A stretch of DNA of 11,794 nucleotides from Promethearchaeota archaeon. Its GTDB lineage: Archaea; Asgardarchaeota; Lokiarchaeia; Sigynarchaeales; SOKP01. The translations under genes were made by a program, and so were the position numbers. Shown here piece after piece: positions 1-6,641 of the stretch; the stretch's first letter is position 1, and every line of letters begins with the position of its first letter. The notes beneath the pieces are model-generated. The model did no database searches, had not been told where the DNA came from, and was given only the letters and a program-made list of their open reading frames with translations. The DNA lies in contig DAOUUT010000101.1 of the NCBI GenBank assembly GCA_030668025.1, positions 1 through 11,794 on the forward strand, written 5' to 3'.

Positions 1-66
1 ATCGAATCCAAAAATTCTCAAGAACCGAGATAATTTGCCAAGCATGGCATCTACAAGAAATTTCAT
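1..66 (-). CDS. Mut7-C RNase domain protein, N-terminal fragment (runs off left edge)
   Basis: Only the first 22 codons are in the window, starting with ATG at 66-64 and open to base 1. The peptide begins MKFLVDAMLGKLSRFLRIFG, which I recognise as the start of the Mut7-C domain (older name DUF82), a PIN-like RNase fold. Family members typically begin with the pattern M-(K/R)-F-L-V-D-x-M-L-G-K-L-(A/S)-R-(W/F)-L-R, with the Asp in FLVD as the expected first metal-binding acidic residue. Archaeal members are usually about 150 residues and often carry a zinc ribbon towards the C terminus, but that part is not visible here. The gene is divergent from the FmdE-family gene, with 83 bp between the starts. 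The start is fixed by the family motif, because the next ATG (codon 8) would remove the acidic residue. The RNase role is inferred from the family. Confidence 0.85.
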   Translation of the reverse strand, partial: MKFLVDAMLGKLSRFLRIFGFD

Positions 67-149
67 TCCTATTATAAATATATTTAAGTCATCTAATAAA
101 TTATTTATTTGATATTTTTAATAAATCTAAAATTATTAGCTGATTTTGA
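67..149. promoter_or_regulatory. Divergent intergenic promoter region
   Basis: This AT-rich spacer lies between the two divergent starts (Mut7-C gene to the left, FmdE gene to the right). It holds TATA-like stretches: TATAAATATATTTAAG at about 73-88, readable in either direction, and TATTTTTAATAAATC at about 113-127, which suits the plus-strand gene at 150 with a very short leader. No Shine-Dalgarno precedes either start, although AGGA directly abuts the minus-strand ATG. Which box serves which gene cannot be decided by eye. Confidence 0.4.
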
Positions 150-677
150 ATGGAAACTAGAGAATTAATGAAAAAAGCTACGATTTTTCACGGTCATTTA
201 TGCCCTGGTGTCGCTATAGGGGTATTAGTTGCTAAATATGTTTTAGATCATGGTTTTGAGCGTTCTTCTGACGAAGAGCTGGTAGCTGTTGTTGAGACGG
301 ATAATTGTAGCGTTGACGCGCTTCAAGCAATATTGGGTACAACATATGGTAAAGGCAATTTAATTCATAATGATTATGGTAAGAATAATTATAAGATATA
401 CAGTAGAAAGAGTCAAAAAGCGGTTAAATTAGCTTTAAAAGCTTCTGTTTTGGATAGTCAAAAATTATCAAGAGATGAAAAAATTCAAAAGCTTTTAGAT
501 CTAAAACCTGAAGATCTCTTTGATATAAGAGAGATTGAATTTAATCCTCCAATATTGGCTCAGATAGAACCATCTATTCCCTGTGCCATATGTGGTGAAC
601 TTACAATGACCAGTCGCATCATGAGATATCAAGATAGTAATATTTGCATTCCTTGTAAAAGGAGTTTATCCTCATAA
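150..677 (+). CDS. FmdE-family protein with C-terminal zinc finger
   Basis: The 175-residue protein matches the FmdE family, named after the gene accompanying molybdenum formylmethanofuran dehydrogenase. Visible signatures are FHGHLCPG at residues 13-20, with H14, H16 and C18 as likely metal ligands; VETDNCSVDALQ at about 48-59, with C53; the Gly-rich TTYGKGNL at 64-71; and a C-terminal treble-clef-like finger, C145-x2-C148 ... C166-x2-C169. This order (FmdE core, then a four-Cys finger) is usual for stand-alone archaeal and bacterial members. The biochemical role of these is not established, although metal binding and links to C1 or molybdenum/tungsten enzymes are suspected. No formylmethanofuran dehydrogenase subunits lie nearby, so a role as a true dehydrogenase subunit is not supported here. 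ATG at 150 is chosen because it lies 13 residues before the conserved HGHLCPG. The alpha/beta hydrolase gene follows after 50 nt. Confidence 0.9.
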   Translation: METRELMKKATIFHGHLCPGVAIGVLVAKYVLDHGFERSSDEELVAVVETDNCSVDALQAILGTTYGKGNLIHNDYGKNNYKIYSRKSQKAVKLALKASVLDSQKLSRDEKIQKLLDLKPEDLFDIREIEFNPPILAQIEPSIPCAICGELTMTSRIMRYQDSNICIPCKRSLSS

Positions 678-727
678 AAAAGCGAAGAAATTAAGAACCA
701 ATTTTATTATCAAAAATCCGATTTAAT

Positions 728-1492
728 ATGAATGATCAATCTAAAGTTACTTTAGCTGGTGCCGGACCTTTTTATTTTAATGGAAATGATATTGGGATTA
801 TAATTATTCATGGTGGAGGGGGTGGAACCTGCGCGGACCTAAAGCCTTTAGGTGAAGATTTACACAAAAAAAAAGGGTATACCGTTCATATACCATTATT
901 ACCCGGATTTGGAACCTCACCTGAAGATTTACGAATTACTCCTTTAAGTGCTTGGAAAAAAGCTTTAGAAAAAGAAATAATATTAATTAGAGAAAAATGT
1001 GAAAAAATTATAGTTGGAGGACATTCTATGGGAGGTGTTTTATCTTTAATTTTAGCAAGTAATATTAACATCGATGGTGTCTTCACTATAAGCACCCCCA
1101 TTGGAATTCGAGGATTTGCGCCCAAATTAGTTCCATTGTTAAAAGTATTCATTAAATATTATCCAATTCCGTTAAAAAAGTTTAAACAAGAAACAAATGG
1201 AAAATGGGTGGGTTACGATAAAATTCCCCTTAATATTGTTGGAAAATTTAATAGGCTAATGAAGGAAATGAAAAAAGCATTAAGAACAATTAAATGCCCT
1301 GCTTTATTTTTTCAAGGACGTTTAGACTCACAAATTAAAAAGAATAGTATGGATTTCATTTATGAAATTGTTAATTCTAAAGTCAAGAAAAAAATTTGGT
1401 TAAACCATAATGACCATCCAATTTTATGTAGTCCAGATCACGATGAGATTGTTTCCACACTAATAACTTTTATCGATGAGGTTTGCAATTAA
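728..1492 (+). CDS. Alpha/beta hydrolase, carboxylesterase/monoacylglycerol lipase-like
   Basis: This 254-residue soluble serine hydrolase resembles the Est30/monoglyceride-lipase group of the alpha/beta hydrolase fold, which cleaves short- to medium-chain carboxyl or acylglycerol esters. The oxyanion-hole strand is IIIIHGGGGG (24-33). LPGFGTSPEDL (58-68) matches the usual 'PGHG..PEDL' loop. The nucleophile elbow GHSMGG places Ser100, and the triad is completed by Asp200 in QGRLDSQI and His230 in NHNDHPIL. There is no signal peptide or membrane segment, so it should act in the cytoplasm. All three catalytic residues are present and the length is normal for the family. It starts 50 nt after the FmdE-family gene and might be co-transcribed with it, but nothing links the functions. 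The true substrate cannot be read from the sequence. Confidence 0.88.
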   Translation: MNDQSKVTLAGAGPFYFNGNDIGIIIIHGGGGGTCADLKPLGEDLHKKKGYTVHIPLLPGFGTSPEDLRITPLSAWKKALEKEIILIREKCEKIIVGGHSMGGVLSLILASNINIDGVFTISTPIGIRGFAPKLVPLLKVFIKYYPIPLKKFKQETNGKWVGYDKIPLNIVGKFNRLMKEMKKALRTIKCPALFFQGRLDSQIKKNSMDFIYEIVNSKVKKKIWLNHNDHPILCSPDHDEIVSTLITFIDEVCN

Positions 1493-1528
1493 TTTGAAAG
1501 ATCAGCAAATAATTTAAAAAAAATTAAT

Positions 1529-1540
1529 TTATTATAATTA
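1529..1540 (+). promoter_or_regulatory. TATA-like box for the GNAT gene
   Basis: TTATTATAATTA ends 28 nt before the ATG at 1569. With the usual archaeal distance of about 25 nt from TATA box to transcription start, this predicts a leader of only a few nucleotides. That agrees with the absence of any Shine-Dalgarno in front of this start. Confidence 0.4.
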
Positions 1541-1568
1541 GCTGGATGTAATTTAAAAATTTTTAAAA

Positions 1569-2012
1569 ATGTTAATTAGGGAATTTTCAGAAAGGGATAC
1601 AGAGGAAATTACATTATTAATGAAGAAGTATTGCATATTAAAGGGTCAGGAATTTGATGAAGAGAGATGGAGAAATAGTATAATAGAACTTATGAAAAAA
1701 GATTCAAATTCTGAAGTATTTGTAGCATTTGATGACGAAAAAAAATCCATTATTGGAATGGCAAATTGTTCAATTAGAACATCAGATAAAGGTTATCGAT
1801 TTGGTCTTATTTCTAACTTAATTGTAAAGGAAGAAAAAAGAAGATTAGGAATAGGGGAAGAAATCGTGAGATACATCGTTGATTTTTTTAAAAGAAACCA
1901 TATCTATTCGATTAAATTAGCTTTAGAGCAAGACGCAAATAATGCCGCAAAAATTTTATTTACGAAATTAGGTTTTCAAGAAACATTACGTATTTATGAA
2001 TTAAAAATTTAA
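1569..2012 (+). CDS. GNAT-family N-acetyltransferase
   Basis: This 147-residue single-domain acetyltransferase has the GNAT fold and would transfer an acetyl group from acetyl-CoA to an amine. It opens with the typical strand 'LIREFSERD' (2-10). Strand beta4, LISNLIVKEEKRR (80-92), is followed by the acetyl-CoA pyrophosphate-binding loop RRLGIG (91-96), a match to the R/Q-x-x-G-x-G/A signature. The C-terminal part has ANNAAKILFTKLGFQE (123-138), the usual 'A...Y.k.GF' helix and turn. The length is normal. The acceptor (protein N terminus, small amine or antibiotic) cannot be inferred, because this superfamily is too diverse and the neighbours give no pathway. It has its own TATA-like box and a short leader, so it is probably transcribed separately from the hydrolase upstream. 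Confidence 0.88.
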   Translation: MLIREFSERDTEEITLLMKKYCILKGQEFDEERWRNSIIELMKKDSNSEVFVAFDDEKKSIIGMANCSIRTSDKGYRFGLISNLIVKEEKRRLGIGEEIVRYIVDFFKRNHIYSIKLALEQDANNAAKILFTKLGFQETLRIYELKI

Positions 2013-2048
2013 GATAATGAAAGAAAAAGTATATTTCTGTTAGTTAAT

Positions 2049-2060
2049 AAGTATAAAATG
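2049..2060 (+). promoter_or_regulatory. TATA-like box for the Clp1-like kinase gene
   Basis: AAGTATAAAATG at 2049-2060 lies about 55 nt before the ATG at 2114, predicting a leader of about 30 nt. This is the right size to include the GAGG Shine-Dalgarno at 2105-2108. Another AT-rich box, TTATATAAG at about 2090-2098, is too close to the start to be the main TATA element if the SD is used. Confidence 0.3.
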
Positions 2061-2104
2061 TAAGAAGAAAAAATAATTATTATTTTTATTATATAAGTTG
2101 ATTT

Positions 2105-2108
2105 GAGG
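2105..2108 (+). promoter_or_regulatory. Shine-Dalgarno of the Clp1-like kinase gene
   Basis: GAGG sits 5 nt before the ATG at 2114. It supports that start and shows that this organism uses SD-dependent initiation for at least some genes. Confidence 0.5.
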
Positions 2109-2113
2109 AATAT

Positions 2114-3319
2114 ATGATACAAGACGTACAAGAAGGACATACTCTTTTAATTAGAGGTCCTACAAGGGTTATATTATTAGAAGGAAAAATTGAAGTCTTT
2201 GGAAAAACATTAGCACCTGAAAAAAGCGAGGAAAAAAACACAATAATCATTCCAAGTGCTAATAATTATCCATTATACGCGTTGGAACCATCGAAGTTAG
2301 AGATTTTCACGGGTAATAAAGAGAATGTAGAAATTATTGAAAAAAACACGATCAATGATGAATGGGTGAAAATTAAGGATTCAATTATTAGCGCGATTAA
2401 AAAAAACGAACCTAACAAACCATTAAAAGTAATGGTGTTAGGTATTAGTAGTGGGAAAACTACTCTCATAAAATTTTTAGCGAACAATATTATTAACGAT
2501 GGATTAAAAGCAGCTTTTCTTGATTCAGATTTAGGACAACAATTGTTATACCTCCCAACAACCCTTAATATAGGGGATATTAAAAAAGGAATTGTGTCTA
2601 GCGCTGAAATTGATACTGAAGAAACCGTTTTTATTGGAAGTACTTTCCCAAAAGCTAATTTTAAATTTATTGTTTCACATTCATGTAAAAATTTGATAAT
2701 TAATTTTGTTGAAAGGCATAAGGATACGGATGTCATTCTTATTGATAGTGATGGATGGATAAGAACTGAAGCAGGAGTTCTTTATAAAAGTTTTTTCATA
2801 GATACTGTCGATCCTGATATTCTGATTGTATTTCACGACGATTCTATTGAAGAATTAAAAGAAATTGAAAAAAATGCTGTTAAATCAAAGAAGAGAAAAA
2901 TCTTTCTTTTAAAGGAGCATAATGAATTTTTTTACGAAAAAGATAAAGATGAGAGAAGATTTTTAAGACAGAGTCAATTTGCAAAGGTTTTAGAAAACTA
3001 TAGAAAGATTTCAATACCATTAAAGGATATTAAATTCGTAAAAAACGATTATGATGATGAAACCGATGAAATTATAGAAATAGAAATCAACCCTAATAGT
3101 TTAATTAATCTCCCTTATCACTATGTAATTATTTCTTTGCTTACAGAAGATTCTAAGATGATTAAAATTGGTCTTCTTTTTGTTATCAATTTAGAGAAAA
3201 ATTATATTCTATTATTTTCAGATCTGAGTTTTAAAGAACAAATTAAAGTGAAGAAAATATTACTTGGCTCTTTACGACTCTCGACCAAGGGGAACCATCA
3301 GGGCTATTTATATCTCTAA
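2114..3319 (+). CDS. Clp1/Grc3-type polynucleotide 5'-hydroxyl kinase
   Basis: This 401-residue protein has the three-part build of the Clp1/Grc3/Nol9 RNA kinase family, which phosphorylates 5'-OH ends of RNA (and DNA in some archaea) with ATP or GTP. The N-terminal beta domain shows EGHTLLIRGPTRVILLEGKI at 7-26. The P-loop domain follows, with VLGISSGKTT at 108-117, the family motif LDSDLGQ (136-142), and the Walker-B-like strand VILIDSDGWI (207-216). The C-terminal beta domain ends with KILLGSLRL, a typical closing strand. The first Gly of the Walker A loop is shifted by one position (L109-G110 where G-x4-GK is expected), while G114, K115 and T116 are intact. A GAGG SD 5 nt upstream fixes the start. 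In archaea such kinases may act in tRNA-intron processing, RNA repair or rRNA processing; which applies here is unknown. Confidence 0.87.
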   Translation: MIQDVQEGHTLLIRGPTRVILLEGKIEVFGKTLAPEKSEEKNTIIIPSANNYPLYALEPSKLEIFTGNKENVEIIEKNTINDEWVKIKDSIISAIKKNEPNKPLKVMVLGISSGKTTLIKFLANNIINDGLKAAFLDSDLGQQLLYLPTTLNIGDIKKGIVSSAEIDTEETVFIGSTFPKANFKFIVSHSCKNLIINFVERHKDTDVILIDSDGWIRTEAGVLYKSFFIDTVDPDILIVFHDDSIEELKEIEKNAVKSKKRKIFLLKEHNEFFYEKDKDERRFLRQSQFAKVLENYRKISIPLKDIKFVKNDYDDETDEIIEIEINPNSLINLPYHYVIISLLTEDSKMIKIGLLFVINLEKNYILLFSDLSFKEQIKVKKILLGSLRLSTKGNHQGYLYL

Positions 3320-3352
3320 ATTTTGATTTTCTTTATTTATAATTGTTATCTT
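3320..3352 (+). terminator. T-rich stretch after the Clp1-like kinase gene
   Basis: Immediately after the stop codon the plus strand carries several short T runs (TTTTG, TTTTC, TTTATTTATA, ATCTTT). Archaeal RNA polymerase can terminate at such T clusters without a hairpin. No stem-loop is seen, so the call is weak. Confidence 0.25.
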
Positions 3353-3418
3353 TAAAAGTATTAAAAGCATAATAAGATCAATTGAAATCGGACTATCAAT
3401 TTTTTAAATCACGATTGA

Positions 3419-4885
3419 GTGATACATTTGGGAGAGAACTTACTAACCAGATTCCTTAAATTAATGTCAAAAGATATCACCGAGTCTGATTTAGAATTAA
3501 TTCAATTAGGAAATACCTTAGGACTTAATTTAATCTCGTTCGCGGAACTTCGTTCATCTCAGGAAGATGATTTTGTAGAACGAATGAGAGAAAAAGTTTT
3601 GATAAAATTAGCTAAACATGGGGCTAATGTTTTAGTTAATACTGACGCATTTTATGCAGGTAGTATTGATTTTATGGTATGTGATGAGCCCGAAGGTAAG
3701 AGATTTTTTCTTCTCGAAACAAATGGAGGTTCTAATCGAGGTTTGTCTATTCTTACTAACAAACAACAAGATTTAATGTATAATGGGTACTTTCAAGCAA
3801 TAAGTCAGGCAATAGAAAAATCTAAAGGAAATAATGAAAAAGTATTAGTGCTAGTAGGCGTCCCCGTGAACGACGCTTTAATCCATGAAAAAGTAATTAT
3901 GGTTGAATTTTTTAGAAAAAAAATTAAATCGATGGGTTATTCACTCAAGATTTTTAATTCCGATAGTTATTTTAAGGAATATAAAGCAGAAATTGTGTTT
4001 TTAATAGCAGATTATAAAGAATTACATCAAACGTTAACGTTTTCTAATGGATGGATTAAATATCTAGGCGAAAAAGTTAATGTTTTGATTGGAGATGGTA
4101 TAGCGAGACGTCTAAACGACGAGGAATTTGTTAATCTAATAAAAAAAGACTTTCGCAGAATAAATACAATAATTGTAAATCCAATTTTCAAAATTACTGA
4201 TGATAAATCTCTCACATATTTAGCAAGTTTTTACAATCAAAATCTCCTTGAAAAGTTTAATTTGAAATACTTACTTTTCACTAAAGTTAACAACGAGAAG
4301 GAACTAAGCCAAAAAATAAAATATTTAATAAAAAATTACAATAAATCTTTTATCATTAAGCCTATGGGAGGCTCTGGCGGAGCAGGAGTAATCCCAATCT
4401 CAAAGAATGAAACACCTCAAGGAATTAAACAGATTATAGAAGAAAGTAAAAGAGAGTTCTTTGCAAAATTTATGAAAAATCGGAATCCATATCCCTATAC
4501 AATTCAAGAGATGGCTAACTTTAATACTATCATGTGGAAGGGCGGAAAACATACCTATGATATAAGACTCTATTTGGCCCAAAAAGAAGGTCTTATAATT
4601 CCAGTTGGTGGTCTAGCAAGAATTGCTAGAGGTGTATATAAAGGCTCTTTAAAGAAAGAAGAATTTGTAGTAAATTTATCTGGTTTCGATGGTCAAATTG
4701 AAGTTGAGCGAGGTATTGGACTCTCACAGAAAAATAGTAAACTATTAAATATGTCTATAGATGATTTTGTTAATATGTCTTGCATTGGATGTACCATATT
4801 CGCTAAAATATGTAATAATTACCAACAATTGATTAATTTCTCAGATTGGGATAAAATTATTGGTCAGAACAAACAAATATTTTAA
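3419..4885 (+). CDS. ATP-grasp domain protein, apparently circularly permuted
   Basis: This 488-residue protein has ATP-grasp ligase motifs. The C-terminal half shows IIKPMGGSGGAGV (312-324) with the nucleotide-binding Lys314, QEM (363-365) with a probable adenine-contacting Glu364, HTYDIRLYL (378-386), IPVGGLARIARG (394-405) and VNL (418-420). The motif that normally closes an ATP-grasp domain (Asp, then Glu-x-Asn for magnesium) is not after these. It appears instead near the N terminus as IDF (83-85) and LLETNGGSNRGLS (98-110). This order is what a circular permutation would give, as in CP-ATP-grasp and glutathionylspermidine-synthase-like families. Such enzymes join a carboxylate to an amine or thiol through an acyl phosphate; the substrate here is unknown. 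The start is GTG at 3419, directly after an in-frame TGA. No SD is seen and ATG at 3464 is an alternative start. Confidence 0.75.
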   Translation: MIHLGENLLTRFLKLMSKDITESDLELIQLGNTLGLNLISFAELRSSQEDDFVERMREKVLIKLAKHGANVLVNTDAFYAGSIDFMVCDEPEGKRFFLLETNGGSNRGLSILTNKQQDLMYNGYFQAISQAIEKSKGNNEKVLVLVGVPVNDALIHEKVIMVEFFRKKIKSMGYSLKIFNSDSYFKEYKAEIVFLIADYKELHQTLTFSNGWIKYLGEKVNVLIGDGIARRLNDEEFVNLIKKDFRRINTIIVNPIFKITDDKSLTYLASFYNQNLLEKFNLKYLLFTKVNNEKELSQKIKYLIKNYNKSFIIKPMGGSGGAGVIPISKNETPQGIKQIIEESKREFFAKFMKNRNPYPYTIQEMANFNTIMWKGGKHTYDIRLYLAQKEGLIIPVGGLARIARGVYKGSLKKEEFVVNLSGFDGQIEVERGIGLSQKNSKLLNMSIDDFVNMSCIGCTIFAKICNNYQQLINFSDWDKIIGQNKQIF

Positions 4886-4988
4886 AATATCCGAAATATA
4901 ATGAAATCTTTCCTAGGACATTGGCCTTTTCTTAAAACCTATCGGCTTTTCAGAAATGTTAATAGAAGCACTAATAACAATTATTATT
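4886..4988. other. Convergent spacer without a recognisable gene
   Basis: This 103-nt stretch lies between the stop of the ATP-grasp gene and the stop of the zinc-finger microprotein gene on the other strand. It contains several CTTTTC-type pyrimidine runs on the plus strand (around 4925-4950), which could aid termination of the plus-strand transcript. I see no convincing hairpin, RNA gene or ORF here. Confidence 0.4.
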
Positions 4989-5162
4989 TTATACTATTAA
5001 AAGCTCTTTCTCACTGAGATTTTTCTCACTTAAACAATCCTTATGATAATAAAAGGTTTTGTTACCGTAAAATTTCCCGTTTATTAAATTTCCTAAAGTT
5101 ATTTTAAAGTGTGAATTTAACTTTTGAAGTTTAATTTCTTCTTTACAAATAGGACAAATCAT
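4989..5162 (-). CDS. 57-residue CxxC/HxxC zinc-finger microprotein
   Basis: Reading the minus strand from ATG at 5162 gives a 57-residue ORF ending with TAA at 4991-4989. It begins MICPICKEEIKLQK and carries C3-x2-C6 near the N terminus and H40-x2-C43 in YYHKDC, with an additional H18. This is the ligand pattern of a small single-zinc finger in which the second knuckle reads 'fyHxxC'. The middle is a plausible beta-hairpin (FYGNKTFYYH), and the tail is short and Lys/Glu-rich. It sits alone between two converging units, with its own TATA-like boxes upstream (TATATAAAT close to the start, TTTAAATATTT about 45 nt away). I do not recognise a named family. Coding status is supported by the ordered Cys/His pattern and normal codon use, but not by known homologs. 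Confidence 0.65.
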   Translation of the reverse strand: MICPICKEEIKLQKLNSHFKITLGNLINGKFYGNKTFYYHKDCLSEKNLSEKELLIV

Positions 5163-5246
5163 TAAAATCTAATTTATATACTTTAAATTAAATTAAAAAT
5201 GAAATATTTAAAGTTAACAATTTTAAAATTCTAACTTAAGATTGAG
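5163..5246. promoter_or_regulatory. AT-rich spacer with promoter-like boxes for the microprotein
   Basis: On the minus strand, AACTTTAAATATTTCA (about 5200-5215) lies 40-50 nt before the ATG at 5162 and would give a short leader. GTATATAAAT (about 5173-5182) is nearer and would place transcription inside the ORF. The same spacer follows the stop of the membrane-anchored hydrolase gene (5247), so read-through from that gene is also possible. Confidence 0.3.
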
Positions 5247-6248
5247 CTAAGAGTTAAAAAAATTTAGGGAAGCTGCGACTAAAACCAATTCGTTTTTCTT
5301 TTGAGTGTGGCCACCCTTATTTAAAACTAATGTGTTTTCTTCTGAAAGATCTAGCAGCTCAACATTTTCTTTGAAATTCTTAAATTTTATAATTTTATCA
5401 TTTCTAGCATGAATAAGAAATATTCTCTTAGAATAATTACGCCATATATCTTTTGATATTAAGCGTTTAGATTTCTCGATTACGAGGTATGGAGATAATT
5501 TTTCATTTTCTTCTTTATTTGGGAACAGTTTTACTCCCTTTAAAAGATAGCTAAGCATTATTATAGGGTTATATTTAGTTAAGTTTTGTTTGTAATAAGA
5601 TATTGAAGAAATAGCAATTATTTTTTCAATATGAAGATTTGAAAACCCTCCACATAGAACAGTTATTGCTCCGATGCTGAATCCAACGGAAAAGAGTTTT
5701 TTGTTCTTAAGCTGGTCATGATCCTTAACCCATTCAATTATTTTTCTGTAATCATCTACTCTCTTTAAAAATTGACTCCTCTTTCCTACTTTTTTAGACT
5801 CTCCAGTGCCACGTGCATCATAAGCTAAGATTGTATATCCTTGGTAAGCTAACGGTAAATAATAGTATTGTAGAGTTTCTTTTGTATCTGAAAAGCCATG
5901 GCAAACAACAACAATAGTATTTTTGGATTTAACAATTTCTTGATCGTTTGAATATATTAAACAAGCCGCAATACACCCACTTTTTCCTTTTTTGGTTTTG
6001 CCAACTTCTATTTTAATTTTAGAAGTTATTAAACTCCCAAAATTAATAGGGGGCCATCTATCGAAGTATAAATCCCTAAAGCTCCAATATATTTCAAATG
6101 GTGTGTAAATCATTAAAAAAGTTGTTGTTGATAATATCAAACACTGTTCAAAAGGATTACCCCACGAGGCATTTACGTTCCAGATGTATGCACTAAAAAT
6201 AATTCCAATAATGATTATAATAATGCGTTTTTGATTCTTTGAAAGCAT
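5247..6248 (-). CDS. Membrane-anchored alpha/beta hydrolase
   Basis: This 333-residue protein has an N-terminal hydrophobic region followed by an alpha/beta hydrolase domain. Residues 9-22 (Ile-rich) and 33-48 form two probable membrane segments after a positively charged start (SKNQKR). They anchor a soluble domain that begins near residue 75. The hydrolase part shows VVVCHGFSD (113-121), the YDARGTGES loop (143-151), the nucleophile elbow GFSIG with Ser191, an acid Asp284 in HARNDKII, and a catalytic His314 in KGGHTQ. This is the pattern of 'BAAT/acyl hydrolase' or peptidase-S15-like alpha/beta hydrolases. All triad residues are present, so it is probably an active esterase, thioesterase or peptidase; the substrate is unknown. 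With two segments, both ends of the protein should be on the same side of the membrane. The ATG at 6248 is probably leaderless or nearly so. Confidence 0.85.
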   Translation of the reverse strand: MLSKNQKRIIIIIIGIIFSAYIWNVNASWGNPFEQCLILSTTTFLMIYTPFEIYWSFRDLYFDRWPPINFGSLITSKIKIEVGKTKKGKSGCIAACLIYSNDQEIVKSKNTIVVVCHGFSDTKETLQYYYLPLAYQGYTILAYDARGTGESKKVGKRSQFLKRVDDYRKIIEWVKDHDQLKNKKLFSVGFSIGAITVLCGGFSNLHIEKIIAISSISYYKQNLTKYNPIIMLSYLLKGVKLFPNKEENEKLSPYLVIEKSKRLISKDIWRNYSKRIFLIHARNDKIIKFKNFKENVELLDLSEENTLVLNKGGHTQKKNELVLVAASLNFFNS

Positions 6249-6267
6249 TAGTTATCCCTAATGTTAG

Positions 6268-6276
6268 TTTATAAGT
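6268..6276 (-). promoter_or_regulatory. TATA-like box for the membrane-anchored hydrolase
   Basis: On the minus strand ACTTATAAAC lies 20-28 nt before the ATG at 6248. At the normal archaeal spacing transcription would begin at or next to the ATG, so a leaderless mRNA is likely. A weak AGGGAT stands 7 nt before the ATG and would only matter if transcription began further upstream. Confidence 0.45.
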
Positions 6277-6323
6277 CTGAATACGATAAGATTTGAATAA
6301 AAAAATAAAAGGAAATTGGTCTT

Positions 6324-6641
6324 TTATGGCTTATTGGGCTTTGGACAGCCGTGATCATGGGCAATTTTACAACCTGGTATGCTCTTTAAACCAGGACATG
6401 GTTCGCATTTCACTTTTCTTAACATTTTTACGACATCGTCAACTTCCAAACCGAACTCTTCTTCTTCTGTTTCATCCGCTAACATGTCATCTTTAATTTC
6501 ACTTAGATTGTAATCAAGATCTTCTTCTAAATTATCTTGTTCATCATATAAATCAATAATCTCATCTCCCTCATCATCCTTTTTTCCTTCGGGAACATCT
6601 TCAATTTCGGTTTCTACAGGTACTTTCTTTTTTTTAGCCAT
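6324..6641 (-). CDS. Small acidic protein with C-terminal Cys/His-rich motif, unknown function
   Basis: This is a 105-residue protein from ATG at 6641; GTG at 6650 would add MKS. It begins with a lysine patch (MAKKKK) and continues with a long, very acidic, probably disordered region at 10-70: about 32 of 105 residues are Asp or Glu, with a run DETEEEE at 56-62. The C-terminal 27 residues have C79-x2-C82-P-G ... P-G-C91-K ... H95-x-H97-G-C99-P, a compact pattern suited to one zinc ion. I do not recognise the family. The layout (basic tip, acidic linker, metal knuckle) suggests a small adaptor that binds a basic or nucleic-acid-associated partner, but this is speculation. A TATA-like box at 6674-6687 gives it its own promoter, and an 11-A run on the plus strand upstream separates it from the MFS gene. 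Confidence 0.8.
   Translation of the reverse strand: MAKKKKVPVETEIEDVPEGKKDDEGDEIIDLYDEQDNLEEDLDYNLSEIKDDMLADETEEEEFGLEVDDVVKMLRKVKCEPCPGLKSIPGCKIAHDHGCPKPNKP

Noticed and set aside
886..1152. Minus-strand open frame of 88 codons
   Set aside because: It lies fully inside the alpha/beta hydrolase gene, whose catalytic motifs are intact, and its peptide shows no domain pattern.
2266..2736. Minus-strand open frame of 156 codons
   Set aside because: It is antisense to the P-loop part of the Clp1-like kinase; low GC makes long antisense frames common, and no motif is visible.
4886..5246. Possible non-coding RNA or CRISPR remnant in the convergent gap
   Set aside because: No repeated units or stable GC-rich stem-loops are present; most of the gap is explained by the zinc-finger microprotein.
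6293..6496. Plus-strand open frame of 67 codons
   Set aside because: It overlaps the acidic protein gene antisense; the opposite strand has the ordered Cys/His tail and a promoter.
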